Source: Pseudenterobacter timonensis (GTDB lineage Bacteria; Pseudomonadota; Gammaproteobacteria; Enterobacterales; Enterobacteriaceae). Taken from it: a stretch of 64,000 nt of DNA. The stretch spans positions 806,001 to 870,000 of the forward strand of contig NZ_FCOP01000013.1 in the NCBI RefSeq assembly GCF_900021175.1, written 5' to 3'. Shown here in pieces: positions 8,850-20,212 of the stretch (position 1 is the first letter of the stretch; each line of letters opens with the position of its first letter). Made by a program: the position numbers and the translations under genes. The notes under the pieces were generated by a model. It saw nothing but the letters and a program-made list of their open reading frames with translations, was not told where the DNA came from and ran no database searches.

Positions 8850-9794
8850 ATGTGGGGAATTATCGCAACCTGGCGAATGGCGCTTGAAGGGGTAACAGAG
8901 TCTGCGTCTGCCCTGGCGGCGGGAAAACCAGTCGCTGCGGCGGTAGTGGACGCCGTTGCCGCCGTGGAGGACTTCCCGCTGTATAAATCCGTCGGCTACG
9001 GCGGGCTGCCTACCGAGAACGGTGAGGTGGAGCTGGACGCGGCGTATATGGACGGCGACACGCTGGCGTTCGGCGCCGTCGGCAATCTGGTGGATATCGC
9101 CAACCCGGTGCGCGTGGCGCACGCGCTCAGCCGTCAGCGCTACAACAGCCTGCTGGTCGGCCAGGGCGCGCGCGAATGGGCGCTGAGCCAGGGATTTGCC
9201 AACAAAACCATGCTCACGGATCGCGCCATGCAGCACTATCGCAAGCGTTGCCGGGAGACGCTGGATAAGGGGTTAAGCCCCTACGACGGACATGACACGG
9301 TCGGCATTATCGGTCTCGATAAACAGGGCTCGATGAGCGTCGCCACCTCCACCAGCGGCCTCTTTATGAAAAAACGCGGTCGCCTCGGTGACTCGCCGAT
9401 TATCGGCTCCGGCTTTTATTGCGACAGCGAAACCGGCGCAGCCACCGCCACGGGCGTCGGCGAAGATCTGATGAAAGGCTGTACCAGCTACGAAATTGTG
9501 CGTCGGATGGCACAAGGGATGACGCCGCAACAGGCGGCGGATTCGGTGGTGTTCGAGCTGGAAGATAAGCTGATGTCACGCTTTGGTCGCGCGGGCGATC
9601 TCTCGGTCGTGTGCATGAACAACCAGGGTGAATTTGGCGCGGCGACCAACATCAAAACCTTCTCGTTTGTGGTGGCGACGGCTCGCCAGTCCCTCACCGT
9701 TTTCCGTACCGAACGCCTGCGGGAGAAAACGCACTATCACGCGGTGGATGAGGAGTGGATGCAGGCTTATGCCGCGCGGATCCGCGCCCATTGA
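8850..9794 (+). CDS. Glycosylasparaginase (N4-(beta-N-acetylglucosaminyl)-L-asparaginase)
   Basis: 314 residues, an Ntn-hydrolase of the aspartylglucosaminidase family. The pattern GHDTVGIIGLD carries the nucleophile T150, which in the family becomes the N-terminus of the beta chain after self-cleavage at D149-T150. GRLGDSPIIGSGFY and ATATGVGEDLM are the conserved substrate-binding motifs. Known members split GlcNAc-Asn into aspartate and 1-amino-GlcNAc. No signal peptide is visible (it begins MWGIIATWRMALEG), so it should act in the cytoplasm, on material delivered by the PTS permease encoded 3 bp upstream. The exact substrate, possibly phosphorylated, is inferred. Confidence 0.88.
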   Translation: MWGIIATWRMALEGVTESASALAAGKPVAAAVVDAVAAVEDFPLYKSVGYGGLPTENGEVELDAAYMDGDTLAFGAVGNLVDIANPVRVAHALSRQRYNSLLVGQGAREWALSQGFANKTMLTDRAMQHYRKRCRETLDKGLSPYDGHDTVGIIGLDKQGSMSVATSTSGLFMKKRGRLGDSPIIGSGFYCDSETGAATATGVGEDLMKGCTSYEIVRRMAQGMTPQQAADSVVFELEDKLMSRFGRAGDLSVVCMNNQGEFGAATNIKTFSFVVATARQSLTVFRTERLREKTHYHAVDEEWMQAYAARIRAH

Positions 9795-9800
9795 GGAGTC

Positions 9801-11228
9801 ATGATGATCACGTATCAGTTTATCAGCGCGCTTTCAGAGGCAAAGCCGCAAAGCCATTTGATTGCGCCCGCTTCCAGCGCCCATTTACCGCAAAGCGCAC
9901 TTATCGCTGAAATGCGCCAGCAGAACAGCGTCGCGGACGCGCGCTTTGGCTGCGCACCGTTCGCCCGCATCACCCTGCTGCCGGATGCGCTCTGGCATGA
10001 CGCCCTGACCGAAGGGTTGCTTACCGCCCTGCGACCGCTGCTTGCCGCCCCCGTCAGCGCCGATATCGTGCTGGACGTAACGGATATTGATGAGGTGGTG
10101 CTGGCGCAGGTGCTGCGTTTTCTCTTTAACCAGGCACACAGACTGAGTGACCTGAAGCTGAAGAAAATGGAGGAATCAACGGTGCGTCTTACCCGTATCA
10201 CCGCCTTCTGCCTGCCGGAGCAGCAGGCGAAGCTGGAATCTCTCTTCCGCCAGCAGCAGGCCATTGCCCTCGGCATGATCGCGGCGCGTCGTCTGGCGGA
10301 TATCCCATCTGACCGCTGCACACCGCAGTTTATGGTGGAAGAGGCGCAAAAACTGTGTGCCGCGCTCCCTGCCCTGCGGTGTGAAGTGTTAAATGAAAAG
10401 CAGATCGTTGAGCAGGGGCTGGGGCTGCTGCACGCCGTGGGCAAAGGGGCGAGCTGTCCGCCACGTCTGCTGGCTATTCACTATGACGGCGTGTCTGACG
10501 GCCCGGTGCGCTGCTACGTAGGTAAAGGCATTACCTTTGACACCGGCGGCCTGTGGCTGAAAGAGGGCGCGGGCATGTACACCATGAAATATGACATGTG
10601 CGGGGCGGCTAATGTGCTGGGGTTGATGCTCACCGTGGCAGAGCTGGCGTTGCCCGTTCGCATCATGGGCGTGCTGGCTCTGGCAGAAAACGCCATCGGC
10701 CCGGACGCCATGCAGCCCGGCACGGTGGCGACAGCCTGCAACGGCACCACCGTTGAAATAAACAATACCGATGCGGAGGGCCGGCTGGTGCTGGCGGACG
10801 CCATCGCCTGGGCCAGCCAGCAGCACCCGAATGCCCGCTATATCATTGATATGGCAACGTTAACGGGCGCGGTCGTGAAGGCGCTGGGGTATGAACTGAG
10901 CGGGTTAATGACCCAGGATGAGCCGCTGCGGGAGGCGCTGACGCAGGCAGGAAAACGGAGCGGCGACGAGGTGTGGTCGCTGCCGCTGGACGCGCGGCTG
11001 AAAAAACAGACCGACAGCGCCATCGCCGACCTTTGCAACACGCCAGCCAACAATGCGGCAATCAGCGCGTCGGCGGCCTGGCTGTTGCACCATTTCTGTC
11101 CTCCGACGATCCCGTGGGCACATCTGGATATCAGCGGCACGGCGCTGTGGCGGGAGAACGGCAGGAGCGTGGCGTCAGGAAGGCCGATTCCGCTGCTGGT
11201 GGAGCACTTGCTGAGGGATTGTGCCTGA
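9801..11228 (+). CDS. M17 leucyl aminopeptidase-family metallopeptidase
   Basis: 475 residues. The C-terminal catalytic domain is intact: GKGITFDTGG (K242, D247), K254, MKYDMCGAA (D265) and NTDAEGR (D324, E326, R328) supply the two-metal ligands and the catalytic Lys and Arg known from E. coli PepA. The N-terminal domain (1-160) is divergent. It removes N-terminal amino acids from peptides in the cytoplasm. It is last in the PTS-glycosylasparaginase operon (6-base gap), so it may trim amino acids from imported glycopeptide-like substrates. This is a second M17 enzyme in the window besides pepB and is clearly not its recent duplicate. Confidence 0.9.
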   Translation: MMITYQFISALSEAKPQSHLIAPASSAHLPQSALIAEMRQQNSVADARFGCAPFARITLLPDALWHDALTEGLLTALRPLLAAPVSADIVLDVTDIDEVVLAQVLRFLFNQAHRLSDLKLKKMEESTVRLTRITAFCLPEQQAKLESLFRQQQAIALGMIAARRLADIPSDRCTPQFMVEEAQKLCAALPALRCEVLNEKQIVEQGLGLLHAVGKGASCPPRLLAIHYDGVSDGPVRCYVGKGITFDTGGLWLKEGAGMYTMKYDMCGAANVLGLMLTVAELALPVRIMGVLALAENAIGPDAMQPGTVATACNGTTVEINNTDAEGRLVLADAIAWASQQHPNARYIIDMATLTGAVVKALGYELSGLMTQDEPLREALTQAGKRSGDEVWSLPLDARLKKQTDSAIADLCNTPANNAAISASAAWLLHHFCPPTIPWAHLDISGTALWRENGRSVASGRPIPLLVEHLLRDCA

Positions 11229-11231
11229 CTT

Positions 11232-11417
11232 TTTCGCCCGGTGGCGGCTGCGCCTTACCGGGCCTACGAAAACCCACAGGTCCTGCAGGCCGGGTAAGGC
11301 GCAACCGCCACCGGGCCTACGAAAACCCACAGGTCCTGTAGGCCGGGTAAGGCGCAGCCGCCACCCGGCACAATTAACGCCCCTGCAGGCCGGGTAAGGC
11401 ACAGCCGCCACCGGGCA
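11232..11417. repeat. Cluster of four REP units (BIME) before hda
   Basis: Four copies of the GCCGGGTAAGGCGCAGCCGCCACCCGGC-type REP motif, in alternating orientation, are separated by near-identical linkers reading CCTACGAAAACCCACAGGTC and shorter variants. The array fills the gap between the convergent M17 gene and hda. No separate terminator is visible, so the REPs may protect both 3' ends. Confidence 0.9.
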
Positions 11418-11418
11418 A

Positions 11419-12120
11419 TTACAGCTTAAGGGTATCTTTGACGAACGGGATGGTCAGCTTGCGCTGGGCGGTAATGGAGGCGCGATCGAGCTGATCGAGC
11501 GTATCGAAAAGGGTGCGCATTTCACGATCGAGCCGCTTGAGCAGGAAACGGCCCACATCCTCCGGCAGTTCAAAGCCCCGCAGCCGCGCGCGCAGCTGGA
11601 GTGCCTGGAGCTTATCTTCGTCGGAGAGCGGCTGGAGCTTATAAATCTGCCCCCAGTCGAGGCGGGAGGCGAGATCCGGCAGGCCGAGATTGAGCTGGCG
11701 CGGCGGGCGATCGCCGGTGATCAGCAGACGCGTTTTACCCGATTCCAGAATGCGGTTATAGAGGTTGAAGATGGCCATCTCCCACGGCTCATCGCCTGAG
11801 ATACATTCGATATTATCGATGCAGACCAGGGAGAGCTGCTCCATGCCATCCAGCACTTCCGGTACGAACCAGGTGCGTTTATCCAGCGGCACATAGCCTA
11901 CCGCGTCGCCGCGCGCCGAGAGTTCCGCGCAGGCGGCATGCAGCAGGTGACTGCGCCCCGCCCCTTCGCGTGACCAGATATAGATGTATCCGCTGTGCTC
12001 CTGACGCAGCACGTTTTGCAGGGCAGCCAGCAAAGAGGGGTTATCCCCCGGCCAGAAACTGGCAAACGTTTCATCATCAGGAAGATAAAGAGGCAGAGAG
12101 AGCTGTGCCGGTCCGTTCAG
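11419..12120 (-). CDS. hda: Hda, DnaA inactivator (CTG start)
   Basis: 233 residues when read from a CTG codon. Hda is an AAA+ protein that, with DNA-loaded beta clamp, stimulates ATP hydrolysis by DnaA after replication initiation (RIDA). The N-terminal clamp-binding motif QLSLPL comes six residues in. Walker A is degenerate-type (REGAGRSH), the Walker B region reads LVCIDNIE and the arginine finger region is LASRL. The CTG at 12120 follows the Shine-Dalgarno GAGGT by four bases. E. coli Hda is also initiated at CUG and is also 233 residues. Upstream in-frame codons extend the frame but lack a better ribosome site. Confidence 0.93.
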   Translation of the reverse strand: MNGPAQLSLPLYLPDDETFASFWPGDNPSLLAALQNVLRQEHSGYIYIWSREGAGRSHLLHAACAELSARGDAVGYVPLDKRTWFVPEVLDGMEQLSLVCIDNIECISGDEPWEMAIFNLYNRILESGKTRLLITGDRPPRQLNLGLPDLASRLDWGQIYKLQPLSDEDKLQALQLRARLRGFELPEDVGRFLLKRLDREMRTLFDTLDQLDRASITAQRKLTIPFVKDTLKL

Positions 12121-12208
12121 AAATACCTCGACCAAGGTCTTACTTAAAATCGGGAAGGAGTTTATCACGGAACCTGCAAGGAGAGAACCGGGCGATCCCT
12201 CGCCCGGT

Positions 12209-12335
12209 TATACACGTCATCCTTCAAGCTGCCTCTGCGTTGGCTGCGTCTGCTCACCCCAGTCACTTACCTGAGTAAGCTCCTGGGGATTCTCAGACCT
12301 GCCGCCTTGATGCATCTTGAATGATTTTGTGTATA
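12209..12335. repeat. ERIC element, 127 bp, complete
   Basis: The ends are inverted (TTATACAC at the left, GTGTATA at the right) and the centre carries the hallmark CCCAGTCACTTAC and GTAAGCTCCTGGGGATTC. Length is exactly the canonical 127 bp. It lies between hda and uraA, five bases after the uraA stop. Confidence 0.93.
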
Positions 12336-12340
12336 TAAGA

Positions 12341-13630
12341 TCAATGTGGCGCTTTTTCGCTATCGTCCGCGTCAAGTACCACCTCTTCCGGGCGGATCAC
12401 CGAGATCAGCTTGAAGATCAGACTCAGGCCGATACCGACGATGGTGGCGAGCGCCATCCCCTTCAGTTCCGCCGCGCCGATATGTACCTTCGCGCCGCTG
12501 ACGCCGATGATCAGGATAACGGAGGTCAGGATCAGGTTCTGCGCTTTGCTGTAATCCACTTTGGATTCAATCAGCACGCGAATACCGGATGCGCCGATCA
12601 CTCCATAGAGCAGCAGCGAAACGCCCCCCATCACCGGCACCGGGATAATCTGGATCGCCGCCGCCAGCTTACCGACGCAGGAGAGCAGAATGGCGATGAT
12701 CGCCGCCCCGCCAATCACCCAGGTGCTGTAGACGCGGGTAATCGCCATCACGCCGATATTTTCACCGTAGGTGGTGTTCGGCGTAGAGCCGAAGAAGCCG
12801 GAGATAATGGTGGAGAGGCCATTGGCAAACATGGAGCGGTGGAGACCCGGGTCGCGAATCAGGTCGCGCTTGACGATATTTGCCGTCACCACCAGGTGGC
12901 CGACGTGCTCGGCAATCACTACCAGCGCCGCCGGCAGGATGGTAAAGATCGCAAACCACTCGAAACGGGGAGTGTAGAAGGTCGGCAGTGCAAACCAGTG
13001 CGCATTCGCGATCGGCGCTGTATCAACCACGCCCATGGCGAAGGAGAGCGCGTAGCCCGCCAGCACGCCGATCAGAATCGGGATAATCGCCAGGAAGCCG
13101 CGGAACAGAACCGAGCCAAAGACCGTCACCGCCAGCGTGACCAGTGAAATAGTGATGGTTTTGGTATCGGGCGCCTGGCCGTCAGCGGGCAGCAGGCCAG
13201 CCATATTCGCCGCCACGCCCGCCAGCTCCAGGCCAATGACCGCCACGATTGCGCCCATCGCCGCAGGCGGGAACATCACATCCAGCCAACCGGTACCCGC
13301 TTTTTTAACAATAAACGAGACCAGACAGAACAGCACGCCGCACATAATAAACCCGCCCAGCGCCACTTCATAACCCAGCGGCAGCAGCAGTAACACCGGC
13401 GAGATAAAGGCGAAGCTTGATCCCAGGTAAGCCGGGATTTTGCCTTTACAGATGAAGAGGTAAAGCAGCGTCCCGATGCCGTTAAACAGCAGGACGGTTG
13501 CCGGGTTAATGTGAAACAGGATTGGCACCAGCACGGTTGCGCCAAACATGGCGAAGAGGTGCTGCAAACTAAGCGGGATTGTCTGTAAAAGTGGCGGTCT
13601 TTCACTCACCCCGATAGCACGGCGCGTCAT
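12341..13630 (-). CDS. uraA: UraA, uracil:H+ symporter
   Basis: 429 residues, the E. coli length. An NCS2/NAT family transporter with 14 membrane segments in two inverted repeats. Family landmarks are visible: AEHVGHLV (the Glu binds uracil) and GENIGVMAITRV. It imports uracil for Upp, whose gene lies directly upstream on the same strand. AGAGG lies eight bases before the ATG. A hairpin in the upp-uraA gap may reduce read-through into uraA. Confidence 0.97.
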   Translation of the reverse strand: MTRRAIGVSERPPLLQTIPLSLQHLFAMFGATVLVPILFHINPATVLLFNGIGTLLYLFICKGKIPAYLGSSFAFISPVLLLLPLGYEVALGGFIMCGVLFCLVSFIVKKAGTGWLDVMFPPAAMGAIVAVIGLELAGVAANMAGLLPADGQAPDTKTITISLVTLAVTVFGSVLFRGFLAIIPILIGVLAGYALSFAMGVVDTAPIANAHWFALPTFYTPRFEWFAIFTILPAALVVIAEHVGHLVVTANIVKRDLIRDPGLHRSMFANGLSTIISGFFGSTPNTTYGENIGVMAITRVYSTWVIGGAAIIAILLSCVGKLAAAIQIIPVPVMGGVSLLLYGVIGASGIRVLIESKVDYSKAQNLILTSVILIIGVSGAKVHIGAAELKGMALATIVGIGLSLIFKLISVIRPEEVVLDADDSEKAPH

Positions 13631-13678
13631 AGTGTTTTCCTCTGAGTATTATTGTTTGTTGGTCTTTTATTCAAAAAA

Positions 13679-13706
13679 AAGCCGACTCTTAAAGTCGGCT
13701 TTTTAT
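13679..13706. terminator. Hairpin between upp and uraA, partial terminator
   Basis: AGCCGACT/AGTCGGCT stem followed on the minus strand by TTTTTTTTG, and by TTTTTATT on the plus strand. Because uraA is transcribed through from upp, it probably attenuates rather than fully stops the message. Confidence 0.8.
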
Positions 13707-13717
13707 TCGTTATCTGA

Positions 13718-14344
13718 TTATTTCGTACCGAAGATCTTATCGCCGGCATCGCCGAGGCCCGGAATAATGTATCCGTGCTCGTTTAATCCCTGATCGATGG
13801 AAGCGGTATAGAGCTCCACATCCGGGTGCGCTTTTTCCAGTGCGGCGATCCCTTCCGGCGCCGCCACCAGAACCAGCACCTTAATGCTGGAGCAGCCCGC
13901 TTTTTTCAGCAGGTCGATAGTGGCGATCATCGAACCACCGGTTGCCAGCATCGGGTCAACCACCAGCGCCATACGCTCGTCGATGTTAGAGACCAGTTTC
14001 TGGAAGTACGGGACCGGCTCGAGGGTCTCTTCGTTACGGTAGATACCTACCACGCTGATGCGCGCGCTCGGCACGTGCTCCAGCACCCCTTCCATCATGC
14101 CCAGGCCCGCGCGCAGAATCGGCACAACGGTAATTTTTTTACCTTTGATCTGTTCAACCTGTACCGGGCCGTTCCAGCCTTCGATGGTCACTTTTTCGGT
14201 TTCAAGGTCGGAGGTTGCTTCGTAGGTCAGTAAGCTGCCAACTTCAGAGGCAAGTTCGCGAAAACGCTTCGTGCTGATGTCATGCTCACGCATCAGGCCC
14301 AGCTTGTGTTTAACGAGTGGGTGTTTCACTTCCACAATCTTCAT
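13718..14344 (-). CDS. upp: Upp, uracil phosphoribosyltransferase
   Basis: 208 residues, the E. coli length. It converts uracil and PRPP to UMP in pyrimidine salvage. The PRPP loop DPMLATGG is at about 130-137 and the uracil-binding C-terminus [13 protein letters not shown] is intact. The ATG at 14344 gives [11 protein letters not shown], the family N-terminus, with GGAGAAAG upstream; an earlier in-frame start would add nine residues. It precedes uraA on the same strand, making an uptake-and-salvage operon. The promoter has a T-tract that suggests UTP-sensitive control. Confidence 0.98.
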   Translation of the reverse strand: MKIVEVKHPLVKHKLGLMREHDISTKRFRELASEVGSLLTYEATSDLETEKVTIEGWNGPVQVEQIKGKKITVVPILRAGLGMMEGVLEHVPSARISVVGIYRNEETLEPVPYFQKLVSNIDERMALVVDPMLATGGSMIATIDLLKKAGCSSIKVLVLVAAPEGIAALEKAHPDVELYTASIDQGLNEHGYIIPGLGDAGDKIFGTK

Positions 14345-14370
14345 TTTCTTTCTCCTCGGGGTGGCAACCA

Positions 14371-14414
14371 CAAAAAAATCGCCGGATTATACCGCTTTTT
14401 TGCGATTGCGCCAT
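14371..14414 (-). promoter_or_regulatory. upp promoter with T-tract for UTP-dependent reiterative transcription
   Basis: On the minus strand TATAAT (14386-14391) is followed by CCGGC and then GATTTTTTTG, with the probable start at G14380. E. coli upp has the same start followed by a long T-run, where high UTP causes RNA polymerase to slip and abort, lowering expression. Here the run is seven T. The -35 (ATGGCG) is weak. Confidence 0.75.
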
Positions 14415-14421
14415 ACCTGTC

Positions 14422-14443
14422 TTGCTTGACTACGATCAAGCAA
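14422..14443. promoter_or_regulatory. Perfect inverted repeat upstream of upp
   Basis: TTGCTTGA, six bases, TCAAGCAA. The 8-bp arms match exactly and the centre lies about 52 bp upstream of the upp start site. It has no U-tract, so it looks more like a protein-binding site than a terminator. No binding protein is known to me for it. Confidence 0.45.
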
Positions 14444-14447
14444 AGAC

Positions 14448-14470
14448 AAAAAACCGGAGGCAAGCTCCGG
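14448..14470 (-). terminator. Terminator between the 6-phospho-beta-glucosidase gene and upp
   Basis: CCGGAG/CTCCGG stem with a 5-base loop and, on the minus strand, six T residues after it. It would stop transcripts coming from the upstream bgl-type gene before they enter upp. Confidence 0.8.
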
Positions 14471-14487
14471 CTTTGGTACATGATTTT

Positions 14488-14548
14488 GCCGGGTGGCGCT
14501 AACGCTTACCCGGCCTACCCCCCGGGTCGGTAAGCGCAGCGCCACCGG
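14488..14548. repeat. Pair of inverted REP units
   Basis: GCCGGGTGGCGCTAACGC-TTACCCGGC, then GTCGGTAAGCGCAGCGCCACCGG in the opposite sense: a two-unit BIME next to the end of the phospho-beta-glucosidase gene. Confidence 0.85.
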
Positions 14549-14552
14549 GGAA

Positions 14553-16022
<1,470 letters not shown>

Positions 16023-16027
16023 TTACA

Positions 16028-16096
16028 GAAACCGGTTTCAGTCTGATGATGTGCAAAGCATGCAGGTCATGCAAGCAGAACACCGAAACCGGTTTC
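16028..16096 (-). promoter_or_regulatory. Promoter flanked by two LacI/AscG-type operators
   Basis: Two identical 12-bp palindromes GAAACCGGTTTC (16028-16039 and 16085-16096), 57 bp centre to centre, flank a likely promoter with TTGCAT and CATCAT separated by 17 bases. The E. coli AscG consensus is TGAAACCGGTTTCA. Two sites around a promoter suggest repression by looping. Confidence 0.75.
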
Positions 16097-16172
16097 ATTT
16101 TCGTGAACGGAGTCAAGTTTGCGTCCTGCTTCGGCAGGTGATACGCAGAGAAGCGGCTGATAAAGATTAGGC

Positions 16173-16188
16173 TCGCAAACGTTTGCCT
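16173..16188 (+). promoter_or_regulatory. PurR operator of purMN
   Basis: TCGCAAACGTTTGCCT matches the PurR consensus at 14 of 16 positions and lies 62 bp before the purM start, the expected position for repression of purMN. Confidence 0.85.
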
Positions 16189-16246
16189 GGACTGCTAGAA
16201 TTGCGCCGATTTTTCTTACTTGCTATGCAATCGCGTGGGGACTTGA

Positions 16247-17925
<1,679 letters not shown>

Positions 17926-17933
17926 TTTTGATT

Positions 17934-18002
17934 TGCCCGGCAGCGCTTCGCTTGCGCGGGCTTATGGTATCGCAGGTCGGGTAAGCGCAGCGTCGCCCGA
18001 CC
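17934..18002. repeat. REP pair downstream of purN
   Basis: GCCCGGCAGCGCTTCGCTTGCGCGGGC followed by the inverse copy GTCGGGTAAGCGCAGCGTCGCCCGAC. It occupies most of the purN-ppk gap. Confidence 0.8.
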
Positions 18003-18148
18003 TTCCCTTCCCCAACCCCCTAAAATCTCCCGGAAAAAATAACTGTCATACTTTTCTGGCACTGTTGGACATATCGTGGAAATGCTCGCCATAATAAGGG
18101 CGAGACGGATTTACCACGTCCTGTGATTGAACTGGAGTGTGAGCTGTA

Positions 18149-20209
18149 ATGGGTCAGGAAAAGTTATATATCGAAAAAGAGCTGAGCTGGTTAGCCTTCA
18201 ACGAGCGCGTGCTCCAGGAAGCGGCGGACAAAACCAACCCGCTGATTGAGCGCATGCGCTTTTTAGGGATCTACTCCAATAACCTTGATGAGTTTTATAA
18301 GGTTCGCTTTGCCGAGCTAAAACGCCGGATCATTATCAGTGAAGAGCAAGGGTCGAACGCTCATTCCCGTCACCTGCTGGGCAAAATCCAGTCGCGGGTG
18401 CTGAAAGCCGATCAGGAGTTTGACAGCCTCTATAACGAACTGCTGCTGGAGATGGCGCGCAACCAGATCTTCCTGATTAACGAACGGCAGCTCTCCGTCA
18501 ACCAGCAAAGCTGGCTGCGCCACTACTTTAAACACTATCTGCGCCAGCACATTACCCCGATCCTGATTAACCGTGAAACGGACCTGGTGCAGTTTCTGAA
18601 AGATGATTACACCTATCTGGCGGTGGAGATCATCCGCGGCGATAGCATTAACTACGCCCTGCTGGAAATTCCGTCGGATAAGGTGCCGCGCTTCGTCAAT
18701 CTGCCACCGGAAACCCCAAGACGGCGCAAGCCAATGATTTTGCTGGATAACATCCTGCGCTACTGCCTGGATGATATCTTTAAAGGCTTCTTCGATTACG
18801 ATGCGCTGAACGCCTATTCCATGAAGATGACCCGTGACGCCGAGTACGATCTGGTGCATGAGATGGAAGCCAGCCTCATGGAGCTGATGTCCTCCAGCCT
18901 CAAGCAGCGCCTGACCGCCGAGCCGGTACGCTTTGTCTATCAGCGCGACATGCCGGATGCGATGGTAGAGATGCTGCGGGAAAAACTGACCATCTCCCGC
19001 TACGACTCCATCGTGCCGGGCGGGCGCTATCATAACTTTAAGGATTTTATCGGCTTCCCGAACGTCGGCAAAGCGAACCTGGTTAACAAGCCGCTCCCGC
19101 GCCTGCGCCACGTCTGGTTTGATAAGTTCCGCAATGGCTTTGACGCCATTCGCGAGCGCGACGTGCTGCTCTACTATCCTTATCACACCTTTGAGCACGT
19201 GCTGGAACTGCTGCGTCAGGCGTCGTTCGACCCGAACGTGCTGGCCATCAAGATCAACATCTATCGCGTGGCAAAAGATTCACGCATTATCGACGCGATG
19301 ATCCACGCCGCGCATAACGGCAAGAAAGTGACCGTGGTGGTCGAACTCCAGGCGCGCTTCGATGAAGAGGCCAATATTCACTGGGCGCGACGGCTGACGG
19401 AAGCGGGGGTACACGTTATCTTCTCCGCCCCAGGCCTGAAAATTCACGCCAAGCTGTTTTTGATCTCCCGTAAAGAGGGGGATGACGTGGTGCGTTACGC
19501 CCACATCGGTACCGGCAACTTTAACGAAAAAACCGCCCGTATTTACACCGACTACTCTCTGCTGACCGCCGACGCGCGTATCACCAACGAGGTGCGCCGG
19601 GTCTTTAACTTTATTGAAAACCCCTATCGTCCGGTGAGCTTCGACTATCTGCTGGTATCGCCGCAGAACTCGCGCCGCCTGCTCTACGATATGATCGATA
19701 AAGAGATTGCCGCCGCGCAAAAAGGGGAGCCTTCCGGCATTACCCTCAAGCTCAATAACCTGGTGGATAAAGGGCTGGTGGATCGCCTCTATGCCGCCTC
19801 TGGCTCCGGCGTGCCGGTGAATCTGCTGGTGCGCGGCATGTGCTCGCTGATTCCGGAACTGGAAGGGATCAGCGATAATATCCGCGTCATTAGCATCGTG
19901 GACCGCTATCTGGAGCATGACCGTGTCTATATTTTCGAGAATGGCGGCGATAAACGCGTTTATCTCTCCTCCGCTGACTGGATGACGCGAAATATTGATT
20001 ACCGTATCGAAGTGGCGGCTCCGCTGCTCGATCCGCGTCTGAAGCAGCGGATCCTCGACATTATTGAGATTCTGTTTAGCGATACCGTGAAGGCGCGCTA
20101 CATCGACAAAGAACTGAGTAACCGCTATGTGCCGCGCGGCAACCGTCGTAAGGTGCGCTCACAGCTGGCGATTTACGACTATATCAAATCACTCGAACAA
20201 TCCGATTAA
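18149..20209 (+). CDS. ppk: Ppk, polyphosphate kinase 1
   Basis: 686 residues, E. coli 688. It polymerises the ATP gamma-phosphate into inorganic polyphosphate at the inner membrane. The autophosphorylated histidine is H433 in LKIHAKLFL, with the second essential histidine H452 in [10 protein letters not shown], in the paired phospholipase-D-like C-terminal domains. The N and head domains span about 1-320. The ATG is preceded by GGAGTGTGAGCT. ppx follows three bases after the stop, so synthesis and hydrolysis of polyphosphate are co-expressed. Confidence 0.98.
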   Translation: MGQEKLYIEKELSWLAFNERVLQEAADKTNPLIERMRFLGIYSNNLDEFYKVRFAELKRRIIISEEQGSNAHSRHLLGKIQSRVLKADQEFDSLYNELLLEMARNQIFLINERQLSVNQQSWLRHYFKHYLRQHITPILINRETDLVQFLKDDYTYLAVEIIRGDSINYALLEIPSDKVPRFVNLPPETPRRRKPMILLDNILRYCLDDIFKGFFDYDALNAYSMKMTRDAEYDLVHEMEASLMELMSSSLKQRLTAEPVRFVYQRDMPDAMVEMLREKLTISRYDSIVPGGRYHNFKDFIGFPNVGKANLVNKPLPRLRHVWFDKFRNGFDAIRERDVLLYYPYHTFEHVLELLRQASFDPNVLAIKINIYRVAKDSRIIDAMIHAAHNGKKVTVVVELQARFDEEANIHWARRLTEAGVHVIFSAPGLKIHAKLFLISRKEGDDVVRYAHIGTGNFNEKTARIYTDYSLLTADARITNEVRRVFNFIENPYRPVSFDYLLVSPQNSRRLLYDMIDKEIAAAQKGEPSGITLKLNNLVDKGLVDRLYAASGSGVPVNLLVRGMCSLIPELEGISDNIRVISIVDRYLEHDRVYIFENGGDKRVYLSSADWMTRNIDYRIEVAAPLLDPRLKQRILDIIEILFSDTVKARYIDKELSNRYVPRGNRRKVRSQLAIYDYIKSLEQSD

Positions 20210-20212
20210 CCT

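Noticed and set aside
12317-13147. 276-codon open frame on the plus strand
   Set aside because: It lies entirely antisense to uraA, its translation is rich in Arg, His, Asp and Gln as expected for a shadow frame, and it resembles no family.
18043-18062. Possible Pho box before ppk (CTGTCAT followed by CTGGCAC)
   Set aside because: The second half-site matches only 5 of 7 bases and is 13 rather than 11 bp from the first, so I do not list it, although ppk is phosphate-regulated in E. coli.
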